DNA of 64,000 bases, taken from NCBI GenBank assembly GCA_029379385.1, contig CM055607.1, forward strand, positions 10,664,001 through 10,728,000, in the 5' to 3' direction. This document shows, piece by piece, positions 10,803 through 20,869 of the stretch. The stretch comes from Quillaja saponaria (Eukaryota; Streptophyta; Magnoliopsida; Fabales; Quillajaceae). Made by a program: the position numbers and the translations under genes. Below the pieces are notes generated by a model. The model searched no databases and was not told where the DNA came from. It was given only the letters and a program-made list of their open reading frames with translations. Numbering within the stretch: position 1 is the stretch's first letter; the number at the start of each line of letters is the position of its first letter.

Positions 10803-11504
10803 TCAGATACAACACTTAGAAAATATTCTAACAAGTGAAGAAGAAAAAAAAGACGTTGGAGAATTCTTATCTTCCTCTTCGGCATTGCTGGCCCATTCCT
10901 CAGCCTTTTTGAACCTGAACGTGAATGGTTTTATTTCATCACTCAGAGCCAAGTGTCTTTTCCCATCCTCATCAATATATATCCCAAGTGCCCTGCACAA
11001 AGTTGGGACATCCGACTCCGTTGGACAGAAAACAATCTTGTAATCGCTTTCCCCATCTTGCTCTATTGTAAATAAACTTGGAATTCTTTCGGATCCCGGT
11101 GTTTCAACTCCATTAGTACTCACAAACCTCACCCCGGTTAATTCCTTGACAAGCTTCCACACCATGGATTGGATACAAACTGTTATCCCGGAGGATTTGA
11201 TTTGTAAATCCGTGGAGGTTGTGACAAAAAGAAACTTGGAAAATACAGATGAAAATAAAAATGGCCTGCCATTTGAGATTTCCAATCCTTCTTGGTTCAC
11301 GTAGAGTGGGCATATGGTGTTGTTGTTAATGGTGCCAAGATTAAGCCCACCACCAAAGCCTCTAAACGCTGGCAAGATATAGTAATTGACACCCCATTGG
11401 AGTGGCTCACCATCTATGTCCATCACTGTTTCAGCTGAAGCTACCAATGGTTTTGTGGTTAGGACAAAGAAAAAGAAAGAGAGAACAAACAATGCAGGCT
11501 TCAT
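10803..11504 (-). CDS. Kunitz-type (STI family) protease inhibitor, altered C-terminus
   Basis: A single-exon gene for a 233-residue secreted inhibitor. The ATG at 11502-11504 is chosen because it begins a hydrophobic signal peptide (residues 1 to about 25). The alternative in-frame TTG at 11573 lies inside the TATA element. The STI N-terminal signature is seen as VMDIDGEPLQW (residues 28-37) with YYI after it. The four disulfide cysteines are at residues 65, 110, 160 and 170, the usual STI pattern. The reactive loop region is around SSVFSKF (residues 85-91). The last 20 residues (PTSFFSSSLVRIFSKCCI) are unlike the SSKYIQSVA-type end of its relatives. Another frame here does read LLEYFLSVV, so a base change in the T-run near 10848 probably swapped the tail and added two cysteines. 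Target protease cannot be told from sequence. Confidence 0.88.
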   Translation of the reverse strand: MKPALFVLSFFFFVLTTKPLVASAETVMDIDGEPLQWGVNYYILPAFRGFGGGLNLGTINNNTICPLYVNQEGLEISNGRPFLFSSVFSKFLFVTTSTDLQIKSSGITVCIQSMVWKLVKELTGVRFVSTNGVETPGSERIPSLFTIEQDGESDYKIVFCPTESDVPTLCRALGIYIDEDGKRHLALSDEIKPFTFRFKKAEEWASNAEEEDKNSPTSFFSSSLVRIFSKCCI

Positions 11505-11571
11505 GATTAATTGTGTAATATGGTATGAATGGCTTTGTTTTGTAGTGTGTAAATGAGAGCGGGGGAGCTTC

Positions 11572-11579
11572 AATTTATA
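11572..11579 (-). promoter_or_regulatory. TATA box of the 10803-11504 Kunitz gene
   Basis: TATAAATT on the minus strand, 68 bases upstream of the ATG at 11504. That spacing allows a 5' leader of about 40 bases. The same TATAAATT element stands at similar distance before the 49 kb and 58 kb Kunitz genes. Confidence 0.65.
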
Positions 11580-11615
11580 AACCTAATTAAGGGGCCAAGT
11601 TGGCAAGTTGTACGT

Positions 11616-11645
11616 AGGCTATATATATATATATATATATATATC
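11616..11645. repeat. TA microsatellite
   Basis: About 14 uninterrupted TA units just upstream of the Kunitz promoter at 11572. Confidence 0.9.
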
Positions 11646-11699
11646 TGTGTGGTTTATTATTAATTTTATCCAAGTTCATCATAACACTTGCAATTCAAA

Positions 11700-13730
11700 A
11701 TGTTAAAATACTGGTTCCATTTGGTAAGTTGTATATATTTGTTTTTCTTTTGAAAAGAAGATTATGGATAACTTGCTCTATTATTCTATTTCCTTACATG
11801 CGCTGCCTCTGTTTTGTCATGTACTTGCACCGAATCACAAATGTGATGAAAACGATGAATTTTTTAAGCAAGACCCGGGCCGCCAGAGATAGTTCGCCAA
11901 AATATATTTCATATTTTATTTTCTCTTCTTTTTCCGAAATCTTGCTAAACAATGTTAGATAATTTTTTTAAACTCATCCCTTTAACACAAAAAATGTCGC
12001 TAAGACAATGATTTAAAGAGAGAAAAAGCTCAATGATTTTTAATCTCATCCGAACAAAAGGAAAATTATATTCATTGACATCCGGATCACTATTTAAATA
12101 GAATGAGCAAATATCCATTGCAAAACATTCATAATTGTTTGGCATCTATTTTAGATATTTTATCTTGTAATTAAATTTATTTTAATTAATAAAAAAAGAA
12201 TGTAAAAAAAAAAAAAAAAAACTAGAAAAAGATAAATCTAATGCAACGTTGGCTAGAATTATTTTATTAAAAATAATGAGGTGGTACTAACGGTTTGTTG
12301 AAATTATCCAAATGGGTGATTATAAATTTGTCGGAATAGAAGTCCAAGTCAAGGTCGACGGGCCTAAAAAGAAACCCAAACACTTGGAAAATGAATTCCA
12401 AATCATGTTACAGAATATAATTGCTGACATGTATTAACATATACTTGCACTCACAATGACAACTAATAGAATTCTCAGTTATGAATTGTTTCGTCGATAT
12501 TTTTACTTATGTAGTTGTGTCTTTCAATTTGTGTTTCTTGTTGTATTGATTTTATAGAAGAAATGTAGGAAATTTTGTTCAAAACTTTAAAATATACCAT
12601 TTAAGTAATTTATCATCTTGTTTTGTTGCATCATAAATATAACATGTTCAAAACAATTCTACCTCACTACTGCTTAACCGAATCAAGACTTCATGATTCA
12701 GTTCTTTTTTCTTTTGATAAAATCACACAATTTATATATGTTTTTTAATAGGAACTGCTGGGCACTCCCAACACTTTGCCTTTAGATTTTTAATTGCATA
12801 GGAAGTACGTTTTATTTATTAATATATATTTAGTTTGTGTTTGGTAAATCAGATAAACAATCGGATAAAATATTTTCATTTTACTTGGTATAATCAATTG
12901 TTTGATGCATGTTACTGGATATGACCAAAAAAATACCAAATGTGGCTTTATAATGTTTTTGGTTGACTGAAGACAGATAAAATAAGTAAACATTGAACCA
13001 AAAAAGAAAATTCTCAAATTGCTTCAATCCCGTTAACTTTCTACGTCGACTCTTTTCCGTCACAGAAATGTATCTTTTTATTTTATTTTTTTATTCTTAT
13101 AAACATAAAATTAAAAGTATACAAAAAAATAATATTATTTCTTTTACTAAAAATATATAATACATGACGTTATTTCAATTGCCACTGAAATATATATATT
13201 TTTTTTTAACATCAAACATATCAACCCATATAAGTGTTCCCATACCTGCATAAGGTAGAATAATTCACACATGTATTGCTTGAAATATTAAAAGCATCTA
13301 GGCAGTACACTACATAACATGGGAATATATAAAACAATTTATTAAAATATTTTTTTGGTAGAAAAACAATTTATTAAATTAACCTTAGACCCCGTGCATA
13401 CTAAGAAAATTAGAATTAAAAAGCTAAAACTTAAAGGAATTAAAGGTATTTAGGTGTCAAATATTATCAAAATTACTTTATAAAATAATGACAGTTAAAA
13501 GTGTCTAACAAGTCTTTTTATTTATATATAAGATTTTTCTAACGAATTTTCTAAGGACACTTGTTATGCTGCAATAAATATGATTTTTGGAAATTGAAAC
13601 TTTTCAAAAATAGTAATTTATGCATTAAATAACATTAAAATCTTTATCATCTATCATAATAAATGTTACAATATTTCTATATAAAAGAATTTTAACAAGT
13701 GTTAGGGCACCGTTAGAAAAATCTTGATAT
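11700..13730. other. Intergenic DNA, no gene seen
   Basis: Apart from the segment at 12150-12300, which is an inverted copy of 7380-7560, I see no gene or recognised element. A stretch at about 13270-13440 (around GCATACTAAGAAAATTAG) recurs near 52740-52860. Confidence 0.45.
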
Positions 13731-13734
13731 ATAT

Positions 13735-13772
13735 ATAATGACAAACCAACTCAAACAATTACAGATTAATGA
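13735..13772 (+). promoter_or_regulatory. Orphan promoter-like repeat, copy 2
   Basis: TATATAATGACAAACCAACT followed by CAAACAATTACAGATTAATG. It is the TATA plus leader part of the repeated promoter-like unit and is nearly the same as 32125-32165. Immediately after it the sequence changes to unrelated transposon-like DNA. Confidence 0.4.
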
Positions 13773-14039
13773 ACCTTTGTTTTCCTCTCCATGAGGCTTT
13801 TTTCTCCTCTGCTTGAGGCGTCCTTTCTTCCTAGCCTAAATCTTCCATTACAGCGCAACCTTCCATGATTCCATTCCCACCCTTCATTAATCACTCGACT
13901 ATAATCAGTTTTCTTTTTAATCATAAACTCATCATTGTTTTCTACCCAATGGAACCAGTGACACCAAACATTAGTAGGAAAGATTATTTCCAACAAGTTC
14001 AATGCTACATGTACAATTCACAATGTTCTCACAAATGTT

Positions 14040-15205
14040 TGGAACAACCCCATAGGTTTACACAGTAGAAATGGGAGATCAGTTATACCAATTTTTTCTT
14101 TGAGGATGAAGTTGATTGTTGGAGAATTCTTAAAGGTAGTCCATGGCTTTATAAGAATCAACTCCTTCAACTACAAGGATGGGAGATGGATATTGACAAG
14201 GTGAAGGCAGCATTTACCCATGCTCCTCTTTGGGTGCAGCTATGGGGTTTACCTCCCCCATTGTTGCACAGAAAAAATGGGTTGGAAGCTAGGAAGCCTC
14301 CTGGGGACTGTCTCTCAAGTAGAATTATTCCAGGTACGAGGAGAGAAATGAAGGATTATTAAGTGTCTAGTGCAATGGGATTTAAGATGAAAACTCAGGA
14401 AGTCCATCGTAGCAAATGATGTCTTTGGTGAGAGCCACAAGGTCCAATTACAATATGAAAAACTCCTTACATTCTGTTTCTTCTGGGGACTTACTGGACA
14501 CGATGAACGGAGCTGCAATGCAAAACTCCAGGAGGAGATGCGTGGGATTGCATGCACTTTGTTGTATGATAATTCTCTGCGAGCAAAACAAGTGGGGTGG
14601 CAGACTAAGCAGGGACAATCTAAAACCCCAATGGTTCCTAGTTCAGCTAAGAAGCAGGCAGACGAAGTCCACTCTTTTGTGGCGGCTATTGGAATTGTCA
14701 GTGACAAGTTCGGCCTTGGACACGTCTCACCAGTTCATTGGAACAAATAGGTTGAACCAGGGGGCTCAAGGAGATGAATGCGCCAACGAGAAAGGCGAGA
14801 ACTAATTTTCAAAATTGAAGGATAAGTACTCTAATTTGAATGAGCTGATGGAAAGGGCAGAGAGTTTGTTTATCTCGTGATTTCAAACTTGATTCTAATC
14901 CTACTGCAAGGACAGGCAGCTTGTCTAACTATACTTGTGGAAAGAATCCAGTTACACATCATACGGGACTCCAAGAAATTGGGGATTCTGACATTGTTGA
15001 AATTCACAATGGACAAAATCAGGTAATCCACTCTATTAAAGCTAGTGAGATTCACGTGGGTGTCTCAGAAGAACCACATGTAATTCATAATATTATCCCA
15101 CCGGGCCCACTTGCAAAGACAGCAACAGAGAATGAACCTATACCGGAATGCAACAACGTAGCGTCCACTATAGCCATGCAGAAGTCTCATGAAACCAATA
15201 ACCCT
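14040..15205 (+). mobile_element. Degraded LINE-type ORF1 (DUF4283 plus zinc knuckle)
   Basis: On the plus strand, 14100-14275 translates to a stretch with WRILKGSPW, then LLQLQGWE, then PLWVQLWGLP. This order is typical of the DUF4283 region of plant non-LTR retrotransposon ORF1 proteins. About 200 bases further, in another frame, the piece YEKLLTFCFFWGLTGHDERS is followed by C, a CCHC zinc knuckle whose second cysteine has become tryptophan. Frameshifts separate the parts, so it is dead. The low-complexity part that follows (from 14921) could be the ORF1 tail. At about 15200 it abuts a Kunitz promoter. The reverse-transcriptase ORF2 is not present. Confidence 0.75.
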
Positions 15206-15255
15206 TATCCAGTGATTATCCATGTATGCTTGATGACCACTGCTAGCAATATAAA
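15205..15255 (+). promoter_or_regulatory. Promoter remnant of the 15.2 kb Kunitz pseudogene
   Basis: GATTATCCATGTATGCTTGA followed by a TATA-like ATATAAATTCC matches the promoter of the intact gene at 58142 (GATTATCCATATGAATG, then CTATAAATTTC). Similarity starts within a few bases of the end of the LINE fragment, marking the junction. Confidence 0.6.
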
Positions 15256-15944
15256 TTCCATACAGCTTCCCTTGGAGCTCATCATCTCTTTCCCTTCCCC
15301 ACTTAACCATTTCATGCTGTTGCTGATCAGCCTGTGCTTGACACAGATGGTGAGCCACTCCAGTGGTTTACTAATTACTATATATATCTTACCCTATATT
15401 TGGGGACCTACTGGTGGTGGCCTTAGCCTTGGCACCCATAGAAACCAGTCCTGCACACTCTGTCACCCAAGAAACTTCCGAAGTTGAAAGGGGCTTCCTA
15501 GTAACATTTTCACCTGTGTCATCAGAATTACCTTTCGTCACCACATCCACTAATGTTAACATCCAGACGATAGCGCAAACAGATTGTGTAGACTCCCCGA
15601 GTGTGGAGGATTATCAAAGAATATACAGGGGTGTGATTTCTGGGTACTGATGGTATTCCATCACCAGGTTTCCATCACCAGGTTTCCATCACCAGGTATT
15701 GAGGGAATCGATAGCATGTTTAAGATAGAGAGGTCAGGAGAAGAAGCTGAAATTGTTGCCTACAATCTTGGTTTCTGTCCTAGGATTGTCCTAACTATAT
15801 GTAATACTCTTGGATTGTATTCTGATGTGGAGGAGCAAAAGATATGTGGCCATGAGTGATAAAATCCAACCATTCATATTTGTGTTCCAAAAGGCTTCTC
15901 CAGCTTCTTCAACTTCCTCAAACTATATTCAAAGTGTTGCATGA
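15246..15944 (+). pseudogene. Kunitz inhibitor pseudogene
   Basis: A near full-length but broken relative of the gene at 58142-58819. The leader segment CCTTGGAGCTCATCATCTC is joined directly to the end of the signal-peptide region, so the start codon and most of the signal peptide are deleted. The STI signature LDTDGEPLQW is intact at about 15338. Two extra bases in an ATATAT run then shift the frame before IWGPTGGGLSLGT. Other damage includes a changed second-cysteine region near 15590 and a 14-base unit present three times (15657-15697). The TSSNYIQSVA end and TGA (15942-15944) are still legible. The 188-residue open frame at 14921-15487 crosses from LINE to Kunitz DNA and is not evidence of function. 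Confidence 0.88.
15657..15697 (+). repeat. 14-base tandem triplication inside pseudogene
   Basis: TCCATCACCAGGTT occurs three times in a row, the third incomplete. It falls in the segment that codes for the loop before the third cysteine in intact relatives. Confidence 0.9.
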
Positions 15945-15953
15945 GGCGATTAC

Positions 15954-16187
15954 GATTACTCAGTGCATAGAGTGGGCAGGAGTTGTTGTTATGGGTGCCA
16001 AGGCTAAGACCACCTCCAGTAGGTCCCCAAATATGTGGTGAGACATAGTAATTATTAGTCCACCAAAGTGGCTCACCTTCTGAGTCCAGCACAAGCTCAG
16101 CAGAAGCAAGAAATGGTTTTGTGGTTATGAAGGAAAACAAAATTATATAGGCAGAGAGAGCTAGTAGTAGTGGCTAGTTTTCTTCAT
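15954..16187 (-). pseudogene. Kunitz inhibitor pseudogene, 5' third
   Basis: Read on the minus strand from the ATG at 16185-16187, this matches the first 75 or so codons of the gene at 49231-49899, down to the first cysteine (SCPLY). One base is missing after ATGAAGAAAACTAG, which puts stops into the signal peptide. The middle frame then reads LASAELVLDSEGEPL and IWGPTGGGLSLGT. It ends abruptly at about 15954, where it is fused tail-inward to the end of the plus-strand pseudogene. Its promoter, with AATTTATA at about 16256, is preserved. Confidence 0.88.
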
Positions 16188-16360
16188 TTTCTTTTTTCTT
16201 TGAATCTGTTGGTTTGTAAATGAGTTAGTGATCTCGAAAGGAAGCAGTATGGAATTTATAGTGGTATCTCCTAGATACTCACAAGGCATGTGGATAACCA
16301 CTGAAAATATTTTAGTTTCATGGAACACGTTTGTAATTATTTGAAGGCACTTTGACATTT
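16188..16360 (-). promoter_or_regulatory. Kunitz promoter relic
   Basis: This matches the promoters at 49900-50060 and 63400-63560: leader with GTTGGTTTGTAAATGAGTTA, TATA element read as TATAAATTCC on the minus strand, then the conserved upstream segment that includes CACATGCCTTGTG. It drives only the broken copy at 15954-16187. Confidence 0.65.
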
Positions 16361-16399
16361 ATAGTTGTTAGGTATTTAATTTTTGTCAATTTTATTATA

Positions 16400-17000
16400 A
16401 AAGTATCTTTTCGATCAATTTCATCTCAAAATTTTAAAAAATTTTATAATGTGTTCTTCAAATCTAACACTACTAATATTTTGCATGAAATAACTTATAC
16501 GAATAAAAATATTTTATTAGGTGTCACATATATGTTGAGTTGACGAGAAAACATAAGTAATTGTTTCTAAAATATCGTTTTTTGATTTCATATTAAATCT
16601 ATTATTTTGACCTGATTGCTAATCAATTTCAATATTTTTAAATTTTTTGAAAAAGAAAGGAACGAGAGAGTGTAAGCTTGCAAAAAAATTGAAGATGAAA
16701 TTCACAAAAAAAACAGTTCGTGTTGTCATAAAAAAAATTTAGAAAATACATAAAAAAAATAAAATAATAAGAATGACTTGCCATTGTAATTTTGATCGGT
16801 TGCCAAATCAAGTCAATTTCTAATGAATAATGTTTCAGTTGTGTAGTATTTCAAATCAAAAGCTAAAACACTACATAGCTGAAACATTATTGTGAGCTTA
16901 TATCTAGACTCCTTATTTTTTTATGGATGCACGTGGTGGATCAAATTATGAGTTTTTGATTTATTAGTTGTAAATGTTCTATTGTGGGTGGAGAAAGGAG
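16400..17000. other. Intergenic DNA, no gene seen
   Basis: AT-rich sequence. A short inverted pair (AATGTTTCAGTTGTGTAGT near 16829 and its reverse near 16872) could form a hairpin, but nothing else was recognised. Confidence 0.4.
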
Positions 17001-17345
17001 AGACATAAGAGGAAATAAGAGAAGAGAGAAGAGAGAGGAGAGAGGATTTGTTGTCTTTTGATGAAGGGTTTATGAGCAATTATATAAATTATAAACGTCA
17101 ATATAATTGATAGCTACTGGAACATATTTAAAAAAAATTATAATACTTTTTTATATTTTTCGCTTTACACATGTCGTTCAAAAGAGATGTCATTAGTCCA
17201 CCCATGCTCTAAACTTTTATGGTGCATAGAATGAGTTTTCTATATAAACTCTTTATGCAAATAAATAATTTATTAAATTACGTTTTACACAAAGCATAAG
17301 CTTATATTACAAAGTTGTAATGTCAAATCAATTATTGATTTAACC
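17000..17345. repeat. Shared flank block, copy without Kunitz fragment
   Basis: Aligns with 20040-20400 in direct orientation and with 1020-1330 in inverted orientation, but here no Kunitz coding fragment is attached. Landmarks are GGGTTTATGAGCAATTATAT and TAGTCCACCCATGCTCTAAA. Confidence 0.65.
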
Positions 17346-18093
17346 GATAATTATAACATAATTAAATTATTGTCTACTAAAATTTGAGTGCTTTCCAATA
17401 TAAAAAGGTATTATAAATATTATATAATAACTAATTGGATAGGATTATATATTTGATGTTTTGAAATTCATTAAAAATTATGATATAGTAATAAAGTTAT
17501 ATTCGTGAAAAATAAATTAAAAATAAAATAAAAACTTCAAATACTATATACATTATAATTGAACATGACTTGCTTTTTTCGATGTTGTGTCATGAAATAT
17601 GAAATTTTAAATTAGAACATCGATTTCTTGTTGTCATAAAACTAAGAAAATAACATATTCCACCTCAAAAACTAAGAAAACGCAAATAGAACTTGAAAAG
17701 AGACTAACACTTTATATAGTAAAGTTTAGAACATGAAATATTGAGAGAATATGAAAAGAATAATTTATTAGATTAAAAGAATGTAAAATTAATGAGTAGA
17801 AAATATGTTTAAAATGGAAGAGATGAAAAGTTTTTTCAATTATAATTAAATTTTGGAAAATAAATAAGCATCCTGATCATTATAAATAACTACTTAAAAT
17901 ATGACATGTGGAAATAATACGAAAAAGTAAACAAAACATGAGAATTTTTGTAAATGAAATGATTGAGAAATTAATAACATATTTTTTAGATCTTTTGAGA
18001 GTACGAGAGTGTAAGTTTTTTTTTTAAAAAATAAAAAATTAAGGCGAAATTCACAAAAAAAATTCAGTAAATGTTGTCATAAAAAGAAATATA

Positions 18094-18290
18094 GAAAATA
18101 CAGGTGAAAATAAAAATCGCCTTCCATTTGAGACTTCCAATCCTTCTTGGTTCACATAGAGTTGGCATATAATATGGTGGTGTTGTTGATGGTGCAAAGT
18201 CTAAGCCCACCACCAAAGCCTCTAATTAATGGCTGCCTAGCAACAAATGGTTTTGTGGTTAGGACAAAGAAAAAGAAAGAGAGCAAAAGC
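18094..18290 (-). pseudogene. Kunitz inhibitor relic, signal peptide to first cysteine region
   Basis: Minus-strand relic of a gene like 10803-11504. It keeps the part coding for the TTKPL end of the signal peptide, a piece reading RGFGGGL-like residues, and the NQEGLEVSNG segment. The STI signature itself is deleted and the frame is broken. The start codon region has been lost. The following DNA to about 18340 (CAAGCTTCGTCTTCTTG) also occurs at 20800-20850 and 48390-48430. Confidence 0.75.
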
Positions 18291-18339
18291 ATTTATTGAT
18301 CAAGCTTCGTCTTCTTGTTAATGGTTTCTGTTTTTTTAA

Positions 18340-19190
18340 TGTAAGATCACCTACTATGTGAATTACATAATAAATTCTCATCCTGAAGATGTGATATAAT
18401 TATTTTTTTACTCCTAAAAGGGAAAAAAAAAAAAAACTAAATCTATTATATTTTTAGAGAAAAAAGAAAATAAAAAAGTATACACAGATAACTAAATTTT
18501 TAAACGACTGTTGTGGTCTAATAACTTAGAAAATTCGCATTTTACGTTATTTAAGATTTTTCCTATAATCTCTAATTGGATATCTTTAATAATGAGAATA
18601 TTATTAAAATGATAAAGAAATAATCTCATATTCGTATTTCATTAAATTTAAGATATTTTGAGCATTTGGATATTGATAGCATCTTACCACATTCATTTAA
18701 TTCTTTAGTAAAAGCTAATAGTAATGACATGTATTATATTTAATGATTTTAGGCATGTTAAATTGACCATATTATTTCATCATAAGATAAAAAAATATGG
18801 CGATATCTTGACTTGGTTAATTAATTACATAAACATTACGTATTGAGATTGATTTCAATGCTCGATTTATGCACAAGAAGACAATGACATCTAACCATAA
18901 ATTAAAATAATTTTTTAAAATGGAAGTCTTAAGTATACTAGTTAAGGTATAGTAAATATATTAATAATAAATTTTGTAAATAATACAAAATCATAGTCAA
19001 TTATTATAATAAATATTATAAATTATTACAAAAATTTTAATTTTAAATATTAATAATGACTCATTCATTAGAAAAATTCTTTCAAAAAAATTTAAATTAC
19101 TAACAAATGATTCCAAACAGGTCCAATTGATTTGTCCTAGGACCGGGCTACATACTAAATAGCTATGAATTATTCTTAGGGGAATCAATT
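18340..19190. repeat. Conserved Kunitz-flank block
   Basis: Includes a segment with GCATGTTAAATTGACCATAT and a segment with CAGGTCCAATTGATTTGTCC and AATTAGGGGAATCAATTAAA-like sequence. Versions of this block lie at about 20870-21290 with 22400-23170, 54340-55090, 59640-59950, and 62200-62790. No coding sequence was seen. Confidence 0.6.
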
Positions 19191-19714
19191 AAATGTGCTA
19201 AAATTATTTCAAACGTGATCCATGAAACTTCATTTTATGGCAAGAAGACAATTGCGGCAGGCTAACTATAGATAGAAAAACAAATCCATGATTACAAAGC
19301 TAATTACTTATTTCTAACATTGACCCGTTAATAGGTATGCTCGACCCAAGACTTTCAGGGATTAGGTGTGTAAGATTTAATTGGATCCATTGTATTTAAA
19401 TTTAAGTGGGCCCCAATTTGATGATATGATGAGACAATGGACTGGTTGGTGAGTAAGATTTGTAAGTCAACGCCAAAGTCACATCTATCTTGTGATTTTC
19501 ATTTGGAATTCATTTGGTTTTGTTTTTCAAGTTCTAATATGATTCTTTTCTTTAATGATATTGAAGGTCCTTTGATTGCAGCATGCGACGCGGGTTCTGG
19601 GGGTTCTAAATTATGGGTTCTTTTTATTTGGAATCAAAAAACGGTTCGTTTGACACATGAACTTTGTTAAAAGACATACATAAACTTTGCATTTAGGAAT
19701 GCAGGTATATGTGT

Positions 19715-19980
19715 TTCAGAAAATACGTTTCACCATAACCATCCTTAGAAAAATACCTTCCAAGACCCTTACACAAAGTTGGGATATTAGAGGGACAGAA
19801 AACATTGTTGTAGGCAGGAAGTGATGTTCCAATACTCTCAATCACGAGTGATTCCTTCAATCCCAGTACCATTAGTAGACACAAGCCATAACCCAGTTGA
19901 TTCCTTCACAAGCTTCCACACCAGGGATTCTATATAGACTGTTTCATTAATCGTCTGGTTAAAGGAGTGTTTGTGGTGAC
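19715..19980 (-). pseudogene. Kunitz inhibitor pseudogene, 3' half
   Basis: Minus-strand C-terminal half of a Kunitz gene close to 49231-49899, starting at the same breakpoint (GTCACCACAAACACTCC) as the plus-strand pseudogene at 1418. The second cysteine codon has mutated in the TGTATAGAATCC-equivalent region, the segment before FVIES has small deletions, and the last 40 or so codons are missing so that the frame runs into 3' untranslated sequence. A 63-residue open frame (19693-19884) survives but lacks the conserved core. Confidence 0.85.
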
Positions 19981-20400
19981 CGGAGGACCAAAAGAAAATA
20001 CAATTATATAAAATGGAGGTCTTTCCTTCACTACTATTACTACACTTTCAAAAATGAGAGAGGATTAGTTGTCTTTTAATAAAGGGCTTATGAGCAATTA
20101 TATAAACATCAATGGCAACCAATAACTAAGGTAACATATTTCAATAATTTTTATGATACTTTTTTACACTTTTCGCTTTACACATGTGGCTCAGAAGAAA
20201 GTCGTTAGTCCACCCAAGCTCTAAACTTTTTTGATGCATAGAATGAGTTTTCTTTATAAAACTCTTTGTGCAAATAAATAATTTAAATATTTACTTAATA
20301 ATTTATTTAATTACATTTTACACAATGCATAAGCTTATATTACAAAGTTGTAGAGTCAAATCAATTATTAATTTAACTAATAACTATAACATAATTAAGT
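19981..20400. repeat. Shared flank block of truncated Kunitz copies
   Basis: Inverted partner of 1020-1417, including the immediate upstream segment GACCTCCATTTTATATAATT read on the minus strand. It is followed on the right by the AT-rich part also found at 17230-17400. Confidence 0.7.
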
Positions 20401-20784
20401 TATTATCTACTAAAATTTGATTGCTTTCCCATATAAAAAGGTATTATAAAAATATATAATATCTAATTGGATAGTATTATATATTTTAAGTTTTGAAATT
20501 CATTAAAAATTATGATACAGTTATATTCATCAAAAGTAAAATTTAAAAAATAAATACTTGAAAAACGATATACCTTAATTTAATATGAAATATGCATTTT
20601 AAACTAGAGCGTTGATTCACCTCAAAAACTAAGAAAACGCAATAGAACTTGAAAAGAGACTAGCACTTTATATAATAGAGTTTAGAAAGTAAGTAAGTAC
20701 TATAAACATTGTAAATAACCACTTAAAATATGATATGTAGAAAGAATCTGAAAAGTTGAACTGAACAAGAGAATTCTAGTAAAT

Positions 20785-20850
20785 GAAAGAGAGCACAAGC
20801 ATTAATTGATCAAGCTTTGTCCTCTTGTAAATAGTTTTTGTTTTCTTAAT
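20785..20850 (-). repeat. Kunitz 5'-end relic
   Basis: Only the segment around the start region and leader (GAGCACAAGCATTAATTGATC) remains, as in the relics at 18270 and 48380. No coding part is left. Confidence 0.5.
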
Positions 20851-20869
20851 GTAAGATGCTACTAAGTGA

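Noticed and set aside
11505..11573. Longer N-terminus for the 10803-11504 Kunitz gene
   Set aside because: The upstream in-frame codon at 11573 is TTG and overlaps the TATA element; the ATG at 11504 directly starts the signal peptide.
13766..14002. Minus-strand 78-residue frame as a transposon protein
   Set aside because: The residues looked faintly like transposon-type sequence, but I found no definite motif and cannot support it.
14921..15487. A 188-residue open frame as a real gene
   Set aside because: It spans LINE-derived DNA, a Kunitz promoter and Kunitz coding sequence in the wrong frame; it is a chance junction frame.
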